NCBI GenBank assembly: GCA_965242735.1 | Contig: OZ251497.1 | Location: forward strand, 496,001-560,000 | Direction of reading: 5' to 3' | DNA length: 64,000 nucleotides | Origin: G958295645 sp965242735 | GTDB lineage: Bacteria; Gemmatimonadota; Gemmatimonadetes; Longimicrobiales; Gaopeijiaceae | Part shown: positions 46,016-55,083 of the stretch, in pieces | Layout: each line of letters starts with the position of its first letter | Numbering within the stretch: the stretch's first letter is position 1 | Notes under the pieces: model-generated | The model's input: the letters and a program-made list of their open reading frames with translations, nothing else | The model's database searches: none | What the model was told of the DNA's origin: nothing | Translations under genes and position numbers: made by a program

Positions 46016-46792
46016 TCAGATCAGCGACTTCCCCTGCGCTCCGTCCACGGCGATGCAGGCGCCCGTGATCAGGCTGGCGCGTTCCGACGCCAGGAAGGCT
46101 ACCACGTCGCCCACCTCGTCGGCCCGGCCGAAGCGGCCCAGCGGCAGGTTCGCCGCCACGAACGCCTTCATTCCCTCGGGGTCCGCCTTCACCCGCTTGT
46201 CCCAGCTGCCGCCCTCGAAGCGGATCGAGCCCGGCGCGACGCAGTTGACGCGGATGCCCTCGGGAGCCAGCTCGAGGGCCATGATCCCCGCCACGGAGAT
46301 GAGCGCGGACTTGGTGGCGTTGTAGATGGAGAGGCCCGGGCCACCCTTCTCCCGCCCGAACACCGACGAGACGAACACGATGGAGCCGCCCCCGGCCTTG
46401 CGCATCAGGGGCACGGCCGCCCGGCTGGCCCGGAGGCCCGACAGCACGTTGAGCTGGATGACGTCCAGCCAATCCTCGTCCGAGGTCTCCTCGAAGCGGC
46501 CTCGCCGGTTGCCGCCCACGTTGTTGACCAGGATGTCGAGAGCACCGTACCGCTCGGCGGCGGCTTGCACGAACGTCGTTGCCCCCGACGCCTCGGCGAC
46601 GTCCAGGGGCACGGCCACGACTTCGGCTCCGGTCTGGCGAAGCTGCTCGGCCGCCGTTTCCAGCCCGGCGGCGTCGCGGGCGCAAATGGCCAGCTTCGCG
46701 CCCTCTTCGGCCAGAGAGCGTGCGATGGCGAAGCCGAGTCCCCGGCTAGCGCCGGTGACCGCGGCTACCTTTCCGGTGAGCTTTAGGTCCAT
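46016..46792 (-). CDS. SDR-family oxidoreductase (FabG-like)
   Basis: The 258-residue protein has the classical short-chain dehydrogenase elements: TGASRGLG (cofactor loop, 14-21), NNVGG (about 90), catalytic Ser in FVSSVFG, YNATK (Tyr-x-x-x-Lys) and the IAVDGAQ C-terminus. Substrate cannot be told; NADP(H) is likely from the basic residues after strand 2 (CARD). Its start overlaps the preceding small gene by ten bases. Confidence 0.93.
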   Translation of the reverse strand: MDLKLTGKVAAVTGASRGLGFAIARSLAEEGAKLAICARDAAGLETAAEQLRQTGAEVVAVPLDVAEASGATTFVQAAAERYGALDILVNNVGGNRRGRFEETSDEDWLDVIQLNVLSGLRASRAAVPLMRKAGGGSIVFVSSVFGREKGGPGLSIYNATKSALISVAGIMALELAPEGIRVNCVAPGSIRFEGGSWDKRVKADPEGMKAFVAANLPLGRFGRADEVGDVVAFLASERASLITGACIAVDGAQGKSLI

Positions 46793-47037
46793 GGGTCGAT
46801 GGGGTACCGCCCGTAAGCCAGTGCGTCATCTATGTCGGCTTCCGTAATCCGTCCGGGGGAACCCCGCCGAAACGACTCGCGTGCCTTGGTGGCACGCCGC
46901 CGCATTTTGCGGTTCACCCGCCCGACACGCTCTCGCACTCTCTTCGACATGGAACATATTGCGATGGCCAACAAAGGACCTATGGCTGAAGCAGTTATCG
47001 GATTCTCTGCCGCCCACGTGATCAAGTGCACGGCCAT
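46783..47037 (-). CDS. Small membrane-anchored basic protein, unknown
   Basis: The 84-residue protein has one N-terminal hydrophobic helix (residues 5-28, ITASAIGPLLAIAICSM) followed by a strongly basic stretch (RKMRRRATKARESFRR) and an acidic tail. I do not recognise a family. Stop-start overlap TGATG with the lipoprotein gene before it and a ten-base overlap with the SDR gene after it support translation. Confidence 0.55.
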   Translation of the reverse strand: MAVHLITWAAENPITASAIGPLLAIAICSMSKRVRERVGRVNRKMRRRATKARESFRRGSPGRITEADIDDALAYGRYPIDPWT

Positions 47038-47489
47038 CAGTTGTACTTCGCGTAAGCTGGATCAACTTCGCTCCAGCGGGCAGTCAACCTGCCGGATGCG
47101 TACAGTTGCCGGAGTTCTGCGCGCATCTTGTCCCAGTAGATTTCATCGAACACTGGTTCCAGTTCACCGGCGTGCGCCCATCGTTCGTCGGGCGCGTCAA
47201 AGAACCAGAGGCCCAGCCCGAAGATGTCCATTTCCACGGCGTACCCGCATAGTTCGGCGTATACGGCGGGGTCTTGCAACTCCACCAAGGTTAGGCGGGC
47301 GCGTTTTGCTTCTGTCTTGCATTCCGCAACGTAATTACTACGGGATTCAGCGAGACTGCAGCTCGTGATCAACGCCGTGTCGGGAACGGAACGCAGTTCC
47401 TGCCCGATTCTCCCGCCGCTAGGGGCGTCCTCCGGGCTGCCGCAAGCCACTGCGAACAACGCCAATCCTGCCATGTACAGCTTCTTCAT
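47037..47489 (-). CDS. Small lipoprotein, unknown function
   Basis: The 150-residue protein has a lipoprotein signal with lipobox FAVACG (Cys16) and a mature part containing four more Cys (CSLAES, ECKTE, ELCGY). No family is recognised. It starts with ATG behind an A/G-rich leader and is the first of three overlapping minus-strand genes. Confidence 0.65.
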   Translation of the reverse strand: MKKLYMAGLALFAVACGSPEDAPSGGRIGQELRSVPDTALITSCSLAESRSNYVAECKTEAKRARLTLVELQDPAVYAELCGYAVEMDIFGLGLWFFDAPDERWAHAGELEPVFDEIYWDKMRAELRQLYASGRLTARWSEVDPAYAKYN

Positions 47490-47708
47490 TCCGTTTCTCT
47501 TTGCTCCCTGGGGCGGTTCGTGTTCTCGGCACCATGTCTTCGGACACGCAGGGCAACGCCAGTAACGCTGTCCGTGCGCTTTCGGTTTCTCATCGGTGCT
47601 CCGGTCCGCCGAGTCCCAGCTGGAGCTGCGTGCGGGCTGTTCGCCAGTAGGAGCAACAACTCTCTATGGTCAACGTTGTCGGGGACGGCGATGCGGTCAC
47701 GGGCGAAT
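47490..47708. other. Intergenic gap, nothing recognised
   Basis: The gap between the small lipoprotein gene and the HTH antitoxin-like gene contains no frame, hairpin or promoter that I could support. Confidence 0.5.
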
Positions 47709-47993
47709 TCATTGGGCGGTCCCTTCTTTGTCGGCCAGGCGCGCCAGCTGGAGGCGGTACTCGGATTCTATCCCGAGCCAGATGTGGGCCCTGACGCCGA
47801 GCACCCGCTCCAACTGCGATGCCGTTGCAGGCTCGATCGGCGCTTCGCCGGCCACGACTTCGCCGATCAGCTTGGCGGACAGGCCGCAACGGCGCGCAAG
47901 TTCGGTCTGCGAGATCCCGTGCGCCGCTAGACGCTCCGCCAGCACTGATCCCGGCGAGACCGCGTAGTCCGGCTTGTATTCGAACCTAGGCAC
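47709..47993 (-). CDS. HigA-like XRE helix-turn-helix protein
   Basis: The 94-residue protein is close to the HigA/VapI antitoxin family: PGSVLAERLAAHGISQTELA, then RRCGLSAKLIGEVVAGEAPI (helix-turn-helix) and WLGIESEYRLQLA. The GTG start at 47993 has GGAGG nine bases upstream and lies inside the end of the HIRAN gene (8-bp overlap). It probably represses the pair. Confidence 0.82.
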   Translation of the reverse strand: MPRFEYKPDYAVSPGSVLAERLAAHGISQTELARRCGLSAKLIGEVVAGEAPIEPATASQLERVLGVRAHIWLGIESEYRLQLARLADKEGTAQ

Positions 47994-48750
47994 GGCCACC
48001 TCCCTCCGCCAACGGTTGATACTCGTCGCCGGACATCGGCATGTACTCGTCCGGCCAGCGGCCACTCAGCTCGATCAATACTTGCTGATCCTGCCACGGC
48101 GAATCATGAGTGACTTTCACCACCTGTGCCTGATAGTCGCTTACAGCGTGGGTCATCGCTTCCACGAGATCATGGACCAAGTATCTTGGAGCCCATCCGA
48201 TCATATGGTAGTCCATGGTCTGCAACTGCACGGCGCGTCCTGCCGCCCGGTTCGTCAATTCGAGTGTCACGTGCATTTCTTCGTTGGGCTGCAACGTTGT
48301 CAGCCGTTCCTGCGCAGCGTCGCTCGCGTGCCTTGATCCATGGAGAACAAATCGGCTGCGGAATCCACCGTTTGCATCCCTCGGAAGCTTCGGAAACACC
48401 TCGAACCTGTCTGTCATCCTGCGTCCGCCGTCGATTGCCAGTATCTCCATGGGATTCGGTTCCGAACTGTCGATCCCCAACGAATTCAGATAACTGGCAA
48501 AACTTCTTCGGTTTCGATTCATGACTCGATTGGCGAAGAGCGGAAACAAGTTGTCGGATTCGTATGTTTGGCCAAAGTCGGGAAAATCGTACAGGGGCTC
48601 GAGACCGACTTCGCTTGCCGCCAAGCTCGCGCCTCGCGTATATCCAAAGACATATCGAGGCGGCGCCGCGTTTTCTTGCAATCGCCCGATGGTAAACCAA
48701 CGCCGAGAAATCCTGTCCTGCCACGCCAGGAACAGCACGCCCGTGTTCAC
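47986..48750 (-). CDS. HIRAN-domain protein, partner of the HTH protein
   Basis: The 254-residue protein has an N-terminal part like HipA-N (VLFLAWQDRISRRWFTIGRL, YVFGYTRGA) and a C-terminal HIRAN-like domain (FVLHGSRHASDAAQERL, then MIGWAPRYLVHDL), a fold that binds DNA ends in HLTF and is found in bacterial toxin-like or repair proteins. It overlaps the downstream HigA-like gene. A toxin-antitoxin-like or phage-response unit is inferred. Confidence 0.72.
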   Translation of the reverse strand: MNTGVLFLAWQDRISRRWFTIGRLQENAAPPRYVFGYTRGASLAASEVGLEPLYDFPDFGQTYESDNLFPLFANRVMNRNRRSFASYLNSLGIDSSEPNPMEILAIDGGRRMTDRFEVFPKLPRDANGGFRSRFVLHGSRHASDAAQERLTTLQPNEEMHVTLELTNRAAGRAVQLQTMDYHMIGWAPRYLVHDLVEAMTHAVSDYQAQVVKVTHDSPWQDQQVLIELSGRWPDEYMPMSGDEYQPLAEGGGRA

Positions 48751-48807
48751 TCCCGTTCAAGCCGGCCCAGCTTGGCTGACCACCTCGCCGACTCCGCGCC
48801 CGCCAAC

Positions 48808-51800
48808 TCACCCCCCGTCCGACACCCGCGCCCGCAGCAGCCGCTCCAGCGTCCGCACGTGCTCGTCCAGGGCGACGCGCAGCTGCCCGTACCGGCGCTC
48901 GGCGTCGCGGCCGGGGGCCTGATCCGCCCGGTCCAAGTTGCCGTACAGGTACTGGAGCTGGTCCACCAGCATGGGGCGCGAATACCGGACGGGCTCGGTC
49001 ACCAGTTCGCGCTCCACGGCCTCGACCTCGGCCGCGAGCTCGCCTCCGCCGCGACGCCGGGCCTCGGCGATGCGGTGCACGGCCAGACGGGCCTCGCTCA
49101 AGGCGTCCCTCGTCTGCAGGGCCAGGTGCACTTGGCGGCGCACGTCGTCCTCGGTGACGTCGTTCTCGGCGGCTCGGGGGTCCATCAGCACGTCGAAGGT
49201 CTGCGAGGCGCTCCAGTCGCCCGCGGAGAGCCGCGCCGTGTAGGTGCCGGGCAGCACCGTCGGGCCGCCCCGTCCCGACCGCTGGGGCCGCGCGTCCCAC
49301 GGACCGGGGTAGCTCAAGTCCCACACGAAGCGGTGCGCGCCCGCGTCCGATTCCAGCCTGGGCGTGCCGAAGCGTTCCAGGCGCCATTCCCTCATGCCCG
49401 GCTCGGCGGGGACTTCGTACTCGCCCGGTCCTTCGCTGGAGAACGCGCGCACGAGCGTGCCTTGGGCGTCCAAGACTTCCAGGGTCAGCGGGCCGGCGGC
49501 GTCCTCGGCCAGGAAGTAGTCGATGTGGGCGCCGCTCGGGGGGTACTCGGGCATGTGCGGCGCGCGTTGTCCGAAGCCGCCTCGGTAGCGGAGGCGGTGG
49601 GCGTCCCGGACGGGGTACAGGTGGGCCGCCGCGTTCGCCGTCGTCGCGTCCATGGAGCGCAGGGGCGTCAGGTCGTCCATGATCCAGAAGCCGCGGCCCA
49701 TGGTGGAGAGGGCTAGGTCGCCTTGCACGAGCTTGATGTCGGTGACGGGCGTGGCCGGGAGGTTGAGCTGGAAGGGCTGCCAAGCGGCGCCGTCGTCGAA
49801 CGAGACGAACATGCCGAACTCGGTGCCCATGTAGAGCAGGCCCTCCCGCTCGGGGTCCTCGCGCACCACGCGCACGGGATGGTCGGCGGGGACGCCGTTG
49901 TCGCCGGTCGCGATGCGCGTCCAGGTGGCGCCGTAGTCGTTGGTGCGGAAGGCGTAGGGGGCGAAGTCGCCCAGCTGGTAGCGCAGGACGGCCACGTAGG
50001 CCTTGGCGGGATTGTGATGCGACACCTCGATGGTCTGCACGCGGCCGTGGGGACCGATGCCGGGCGGCGTCACGTCGGCCCAGCTCTCGCCGCCGTCTCT
50101 GGTGACGTGCACGGGGCCGTCGTTGGCGCCCGCCCAGATGACGCCGGGCTCCAGCACGGACTCCTGGATGTCGTAGAGGACCGAGAAGTGTTCCTCGCCG
50201 GTCACGTCGAGCGTGATGGGCGCGCCCGACACGACCTGGGTCTCCGGCGTGAAGGCGGTGAGGTCGGGCGAGATGGTCTCCCAGGTCTCGCCGCCGTCTT
50301 CCGTGACGTGCACGAACTGCGAGCCGTGATAGACCTTGTCGGGATCGTGGGGCGACACGTGGACGGGCACGACGCGCTGGAAGCGGAACTCCAGGTCCTT
50401 CGGGTTGTGGCCGTAGAGGTTGGCGAAGCCGACGTAGTACTGCTTCTCCTGTCCCGTCCGTCTATTGTACAGCCCGAAGCGGCCCTTGCAGTTGGCGTAG
50501 ACGATGTCGGGATCGCCGGGCTTGGGCACGACGGGGCCGGTCTCGCAGCCGCCGTGGGCTTCCCACGCTCCTTGCGCGCCGCCGGGCTCCGAGCGTTCGG
50601 GCAGGCTGGGCACCGAGATCGTGGAGTTGTCCTGCTGGCCCGCGTAGAGGCGGTAGGGGAAGTCGTCGGAGACGTCCACTTGGTAGAGTTCGGCCGTCGG
50701 CTGGTTGAGCTGGGTGGACCACGTCGCGCCGCCGTCCAGGGACACGTTGGCGCCGCCGTCGTTCGACTGGACGAGGATGTCGGGATGGTCGGGATTGATC
50801 CACATGTCGTGGTTGTCGCCGTGGGGCGTGGGACGAGGCGTCCATGTCTCGCCTCCGTCCGTGGACTTCCAGAAGCCCTCCGTCATTCCCCAGAGGACGT
50901 CGGGGTCCGTGGGATGGGCCTCCAGGTTGGTGTAGTAGAAGGGGCGGGTGCGGATGGGGCCGAAGTCGGTGACTTGGCGCCACGTGGCGCCGCGGTCGTC
51001 GGAGCGGTAGACGCCGCCAGTGTCGGCCGGGGCCTCGATCAGCGCGTACACGCGGTCGGGGTCGGCCGCGCTGACCGCCAGGTCCGACTTGCCGCGCAGG
51101 CCGGTGGGAAGGCCCTCGGTGGCCTGCTCCCAGGTGTCGCCGCCGTCGGTCGAGCGGTAGACGCCGCCTTCGAGACCGCCCGAGACGATGGTCCACGGCT
51201 TGCGTTCGGCGCGCCACAGGCTGGCGTAGATGGTGGAGGGATCGTCGGGCGCGAACTCCAGGTCCACCGCGCCGGTGCTGTCCGAAACGAAGAGGACGTG
51301 CTCCCAGGCGCCGCCGCCGTCCGTGGTGCGGTAGACGCCGCGCTCGGGGTTCGGGGCGAAGGGATTGCCGATCGCGGCCACGTAGGCCAGGTCCGGGTCT
51401 TGCGGATGAACCAGCACGGCGCCGGTGTTGCCCGTGCGCTCCAGGCCCGCGTGGCGCCAGGTGGCTCCGGCGTCGGTCGACTTGTAGACGCCCTTGCCGA
51501 TGATCACGTTGCTGCGAATGCCGTCCGAGCCGGTGGCGACGTAGACCACGTTCGGGTTGGACGGGGCGACCGCGATGGCCCCGATCGAGCCCGTCGCGAA
51601 GAAGCCGTCCGAGATGTTGTGCCAGCTGTGGCCGTAGTCCTCCGTCTTCCACACGCCGCCGCCCGTGGCGCCCATGTAGAACGTGGACAGCTGGTCGCGA
51701 TGGCCGGCGACCGCCGTGACCCGCCCGCCCCGGGAAGGACCGGCGTAGCGGTAGCGCAGTCCGCCGAAGAGCTCCGGCGGGATTGCGGCGGGGGCGAGTC

Positions 51801-51999
51801 CGGCGGGGGCCAATGCGGCGGGAGCGAGCGCGGCGGAGGCGGGCCCGACGGACGCCTGGCCGCCTTGAGGCGCCTGAAGATGGCTGCCGACCGGTTGCGC
51901 CGCGGCAACGGGCGCGGTTGCGAGGGCGGCCAAGGCCCCGGCCGTCAGGATGGACCTGCGTGCCCGCCCGGCAGGCGTCGTGTTCTTGCTCATCGTCAT
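48808..51999 (-). CDS. Large secreted BNR/sortilin-like (VPS10) repeat protein
   Basis: The 1063-residue protein has a Tat-like signal (RARRSILTAGALAALATAP), a 20-residue Ala/Pro-rich linker (LAPAALAPAGLAPAA) and then about ten BNR/Asp-box repeats: SxDxGxTW motifs such as STDAGATW, TTDGGGAW, STDGGDTW, SDDRGATW and TRDGGESW forming a beta-propeller. The C-terminal 250 residues include an Ig-like strand set and a helical stretch. This family is annotated as exo-alpha-sialidase or glycosyl hydrolase, but sialidase catalytic residues are not evident. It is often duplicated in Gemmatimonadota-like genomes. The start is ATG 51999 or 51993; GGAG precedes both. Confidence 0.82.
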   Translation of the reverse strand: MTMSKNTTPAGRARRSILTAGALAALATAPVAAAQPVGSHLQAPQGGQASVGPASAALAPAALAPAGLAPAAIPPELFGGLRYRYAGPSRGGRVTAVAGHRDQLSTFYMGATGGGVWKTEDYGHSWHNISDGFFATGSIGAIAVAPSNPNVVYVATGSDGIRSNVIIGKGVYKSTDAGATWRHAGLERTGNTGAVLVHPQDPDLAYVAAIGNPFAPNPERGVYRTTDGGGAWEHVLFVSDSTGAVDLEFAPDDPSTIYASLWRAERKPWTIVSGGLEGGVYRSTDGGDTWEQATEGLPTGLRGKSDLAVSAADPDRVYALIEAPADTGGVYRSDDRGATWRQVTDFGPIRTRPFYYTNLEAHPTDPDVLWGMTEGFWKSTDGGETWTPRPTPHGDNHDMWINPDHPDILVQSNDGGANVSLDGGATWSTQLNQPTAELYQVDVSDDFPYRLYAGQQDNSTISVPSLPERSEPGGAQGAWEAHGGCETGPVVPKPGDPDIVYANCKGRFGLYNRRTGQEKQYYVGFANLYGHNPKDLEFRFQRVVPVHVSPHDPDKVYHGSQFVHVTEDGGETWETISPDLTAFTPETQVVSGAPITLDVTGEEHFSVLYDIQESVLEPGVIWAGANDGPVHVTRDGGESWADVTPPGIGPHGRVQTIEVSHHNPAKAYVAVLRYQLGDFAPYAFRTNDYGATWTRIATGDNGVPADHPVRVVREDPEREGLLYMGTEFGMFVSFDDGAAWQPFQLNLPATPVTDIKLVQGDLALSTMGRGFWIMDDLTPLRSMDATTANAAAHLYPVRDAHRLRYRGGFGQRAPHMPEYPPSGAHIDYFLAEDAAGPLTLEVLDAQGTLVRAFSSEGPGEYEVPAEPGMREWRLERFGTPRLESDAGAHRFVWDLSYPGPWDARPQRSGRGGPTVLPGTYTARLSAGDWSASQTFDVLMDPRAAENDVTEDDVRRQVHLALQTRDALSEARLAVHRIAEARRRGGGELAAEVEAVERELVTEPVRYSRPMLVDQLQYLYGNLDRADQAPGRDAERRYGQLRVALDEHVRTLERLLRARVSDGG

Positions 52000-52058
52000 G
52001 CTCTCCGTGGATTCCTTCGACTGTCGGCTGAACAATCGGCAAGAGAAGGGACGGGCTC

Positions 52059-52070
52059 CGGCGCGTCAAG
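52059..52070 (-). promoter_or_regulatory. -35-like CTTGACGCGCCG before the BNR gene
   Basis: This exact 12-mer occurs here (minus) and at 4794-4805, 4862-4873 and 58269-58280 (plus), always in non-coding DNA. It contains a TTGAC -35 box and is probably a common promoter type. Confidence 0.45.
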
Positions 52071-52195
52071 TCGTTGCGCGCCCGTTCCTGGCGCCGCCGC
52101 TCCGGTCGGCCATGGCGCCGCTCGCCGCTCCCGTTCCTCGCGCCGCCTCGTTCCCGTTTGCGGCCCCGGCTCCTTCGGGCCACAATTGGGGCACG

Positions 52196-53518
52196 ATGCG
52201 CGTCTGTTGGGTGGACCCCATGAACCGGGATCCGCACTTTCTCAACGTGCTCTCGCTGGCGTTGGCGCAAGCGGGTCACGAGGTGCACGTGTGGTCCGTC
52301 GCCCGGGTCGGCTTCGAGCCGCCCCCCAGTGTGTCTTGGACTCCGTTCGCGAAAACGGCCCGGGCGCCGTTCTCCCTCAAGAAGAGCCCGGCGATCGCAC
52401 GCATTACCGCCTCCTACCCGTTCCTCTGGCGCCGGGCTGTCCGGCAGATCGCGGCCTCGGGCGCGCGAGCCGTGCTGGTGACCAGCGGGCTCTTGCTACC
52501 GCGATGGGACGCGCGGGGGCTGGGCGCGTTGGCTCGCGCTGGCGTGGCCCCTGTGGTCGTCGTCCATCTGCCGTATCCGGGCTTCTTCGACGATCCGGGC
52601 GGCCGGCGGGTCGGCCGGTACGAAGACTTCTACGCCGCCGCCAGCCGGCTCCTCTTCATGAACGCGGACACGCGTGCGCGCTTCCCGCAGAGGTTGTTGG
52701 CGGCGGAGGACCGTCGTGGGCGGTGGTTGCGACGCCCTGCACGCTGCGCAGCTTGGCCCCAGCAGAGGTTGGCGGCGCCGGAAGACCGTTGCGCGACTCC
52801 AGGGCTTCGCCCAGCACGCCCCGGCGTTCAAGCCCCGCAGAGGTTGTCGGCGCCGGAAGACCGTTGCGCGACCATGCCGGCCCCGCACTACGGACCGATC
52901 CTGGAGACGGTCCGAGCCGACCGGGACCTGGCCGGACGCCTGCGCGACTGGGCCGGGGGCGCGCCTGTCGCGACCTTCCTGTCGAACATGCGTTCGGAGC
53001 ACGGCTTCGAGGACTTGCTGGCCAGCCTTCCGGGAGTGGACGCCCGGCTGGGCGACTGGAGGTTCCTCGTGGTCTCGTCCGCCGTGTCGCGGCGTCGTGC
53101 CGCCCGCGTCGAAGCTTCGCTCGAGGCGCTTGGGCTGCGGAGCCGCAGCTGGTGCGTGTGGCGACCGTATCCGCTCGCTGATCTGAAGGCGTACCTCGGC
53201 GCGTCGAGCGTCGTCGTGGCGCCGTACCGCGAGGCCACGCAGAGCGCCGCGGTCGCGTCGGCGATCGGCATGGGCGTTCCAATGGTCGCGACCGCGGTGG
53301 GCGGCCTCCCGGAGGGCATCCGCGCGGGGATCGACGGCGAGTTGGTTGCGCCTCGCGATCCGGTCGCCTTGGCGAACGCGGTGGCGGAGGTCGCCGCCAA
53401 TTCGGCCGCCTACAAGCGCCGAATGAAGGCGCGGCCCCGGCCGTCGCGGTCGCCCGGCGCCACGGCCGAGGCTGTCGTCGAGGCGTTGCGTCTAGCGGCT
53501 GGTTGCGGTCGGCGGTGA
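52196..53518 (+). CDS. GT4-like glycosyltransferase with in-frame tandem-repeat insertion
   Basis: The 440-residue protein starts MRVCWVDPMN and has a GT-B fold. The C-terminal half has VATFLSNMRSEHGFEDLLASL, a loop VVVAPYREATQSAAV that forms the EX7E-like donor site, and VATAVGGLPEGI. Residues about 164-226 are unusual: three QRL(L/S)A(A/P)EDR blocks with Arg/Pro-rich linkers, which correspond to the 75-bp repeat at DNA level and interrupt the interdomain region between NADTRARFP and HYGPILETVR. It probably adds a sugar to a surface glycan; activity with the insert is doubtful. Its end overlaps the convergent ABC ATPase gene by 27 bases. Confidence 0.8.
   Translation: MRVCWVDPMNRDPHFLNVLSLALAQAGHEVHVWSVARVGFEPPPSVSWTPFAKTARAPFSLKKSPAIARITASYPFLWRRAVRQIAASGARAVLVTSGLLLPRWDARGLGALARAGVAPVVVVHLPYPGFFDDPGGRRVGRYEDFYAAASRLLFMNADTRARFPQRLLAAEDRRGRWLRRPARCAAWPQQRLAAPEDRCATPGLRPARPGVQAPQRLSAPEDRCATMPAPHYGPILETVRADRDLAGRLRDWAGGAPVATFLSNMRSEHGFEDLLASLPGVDARLGDWRFLVVSSAVSRRRAARVEASLEALGLRSRSWCVWRPYPLADLKAYLGASSVVVAPYREATQSAAVASAIGMGVPMVATAVGGLPEGIRAGIDGELVAPRDPVALANAVAEVAANSAAYKRRMKARPRPSRSPGATAEAVVEALRLAAGCGRR
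52686..52872. repeat. Tandem repeat, 75-bp period (about 2.5 copies)
   Basis: Copies start at 52686, 52761 and 52836. Each begins with a CGCAGAGGTTG-like block, followed by CGCCGGAAGACCGTTGCGCGA-like sequence in 20-base core form (CGCCGGAAGACCGTTGCGCG). The second and third copies are nearly identical over their first 37 bases; the first is more diverged. Period 75 keeps the host reading frame. Confidence 0.9.
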
Positions 53519-54286
53519 CGGGCGGCGCCGGTAGGCGGCCAGCAGTTCTTCGACGGCGCCGCTGGCCCGAACGCGGCCGTCGTGAATCCAAATCGCGCGA
53601 TCGCAGAACTCGCGGATGATCCGGCTGTCGTGGGAGCAGACGACCAGCGTCTTCTGGTCCGGCGCTTCTTGAATGCGGCGCTTCGCCTTGGCCCTGAAGC
53701 GCAAGTCGCTCGTGCCGATCTCTTCGTCCAGGAGAAGCAGGTCCCAGTCGACGCACATGGCGATCGCGAACACCAAGCGCGTGCGCAGTCCGTCGGACAG
53801 CGTGCGGGTGGGCATGTAGATGTGCCGACCGATCCCGGACAGACGGTAGACGGCCGGAATCAGTCTGTTGACGGATTTGCGGCGAAGGCCCCGCGTGAGG
53901 CCGGCCAGCATGATGAATTCCAGCGCGGTCGCGTCTCCGTAGCCGTGCAGCGAAGTGTCGAAGAGGCACGACACGCGTCCTCGCACTTCGCAGGCGCCTT
54001 TGGTCGGGGGATAGATGCCGGCCATGACGCGCAGCAGAGCGGTCTTGCCCGCGCCGTTGTCTCCGATCAGGCCGATCCTCTGTCCTTGCCGAATCGTCAG
54101 CGACACGTCGTCCAGAACGGTGATCGCCTTGTCCCCGCGGACCGGTGCGGCGATGCTGTTCAAGAGCGCGGCCCGGCGCGAGCCGTGCTGCGGCGCAGGG
54201 AGCCGCAACGACACGGACTGCATTCGGACGGCGACGGCGTCTTGCATGGGATCGGAGGGCACGAGATCAGAGCCAGAAGACGACAT
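53492..54286 (-). CDS. ABC transporter ATPase of polysaccharide export (Wzt/TagH/KpsT-like)
   Basis: The 264-residue protein has Walker A GDNGAGKT, Walker B DLLLLDEE and the switch His in VVCSHD. The signature is LSDGLRTRL instead of LSGGQ, a form common in KpsT/Wzt members. The N-terminal VLDDVSLTIRQGQRIGLIG is typical. It powers export of a capsule or O-antigen-like glycan with the permease encoded just upstream, whose stop it overlaps by 20 bases. No C-terminal glycan-binding domain is present. Confidence 0.92.
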   Translation of the reverse strand: MSSSGSDLVPSDPMQDAVAVRMQSVSLRLPAPQHGSRRAALLNSIAAPVRGDKAITVLDDVSLTIRQGQRIGLIGDNGAGKTALLRVMAGIYPPTKGACEVRGRVSCLFDTSLHGYGDATALEFIMLAGLTRGLRRKSVNRLIPAVYRLSGIGRHIYMPTRTLSDGLRTRLVFAIAMCVDWDLLLLDEEIGTSDLRFRAKAKRRIQEAPDQKTLVVCSHDSRIIREFCDRAIWIHDGRVRASGAVEELLAAYRRRPSPPTATSR

Positions 54287-55067
54287 TGCGGTGATGCCGG
54301 CCGTAGAGAAGCAGGGTGACGCCCGCGCCCACTACGTTCGTGGCCGCCACGACCTGCCACGCGATGTCCGAGACAGGCTCGCCCAGGAGCGGCGCCCGCA
54401 CGACGTCGATGAAGTGCGTGAACGGATTCGCCGATGCGAGCAGCGCGCGATCGCCTAAGGAATCGGCGCGCCAGAACACGGGCGTGGCGAAGAACAGGAA
54501 CCGCGAGGCGAGGACGAGCACGTGCTTCGTGTCCGCGAGCCTGGCGCTGACGAGTCCGACCAATGCGGAGACCCAGAACGAAGCGAAGAGGACGGCCGCG
54601 AGTCCCAGCGCTGCCGTCGCCAGCTCCGCGACGCCGGGCCGCGCCGCGACGACGAGCACGACGACCATGACGGGCATGTGCATCAGCAAGCGGGCCGCCC
54701 CGGCGACGACGTGGCGCAGCACGTACGTGTACAGCGGACTTCGGTGGCTGAGAATCAGGGAGTCCTTGCTTCGAAACAGCTCGGCGCTGGACGTGGCCAC
54801 CGACGACATGTAGAACCACGCGACCACGCCGACGCCCACGTAGGCGAAGTAGTTCCGGTCGCCCTGTCCGAGCGAGTGGCCGAACACCACGCCCAGGCCG
54901 GCGACCCAGAGCGCCATGGCCACGGTTTCCCAGAACGGCCCCAGGAGCGTGCGGCGATAGGCCAGCACGAAGTCGAACCAGCCGGGCATGGCCCACAGCG
55001 CCGGTTGGCGGACGGAGCGGGCGATGTCGCGCGATCCGTCTGCCAGCGCGGCGGCGAGGGCGCGCAT
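54267..55067 (-). CDS. ABC-2 type permease of polysaccharide export (Wzm/KpsM-like)
   Basis: The 266-residue protein has six hydrophobic helices and the family pieces RRTLLGPFWETVAMALWV near the start, LFRSKDSLI in a cytoplasmic loop and NPFTHFIDVVRAPLLGE before the last helices. It forms the membrane channel with the adjacent ATPase. The ATG at 55067 lies 16 bases after the stop of the leishmanolysin-like gene. Confidence 0.92.
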   Translation of the reverse strand: MRALAAALADGSRDIARSVRQPALWAMPGWFDFVLAYRRTLLGPFWETVAMALWVAGLGVVFGHSLGQGDRNYFAYVGVGVVAWFYMSSVATSSAELFRSKDSLILSHRSPLYTYVLRHVVAGAARLLMHMPVMVVVLVVAARPGVAELATAALGLAAVLFASFWVSALVGLVSARLADTKHVLVLASRFLFFATPVFWRADSLGDRALLASANPFTHFIDVVRAPLLGEPVSDIAWQVVAATNVVGAGVTLLLYGRHHRNVVFWL

Positions 55068-55083
55068 CACGGACGCGGGCGCG

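Noticed and set aside
48808..51999. Sialidase activity of the BNR-repeat protein
   Set aside because: Asp-box repeats alone do not show it; the Arg triad and Tyr/Glu pair of sialidases could not be identified.
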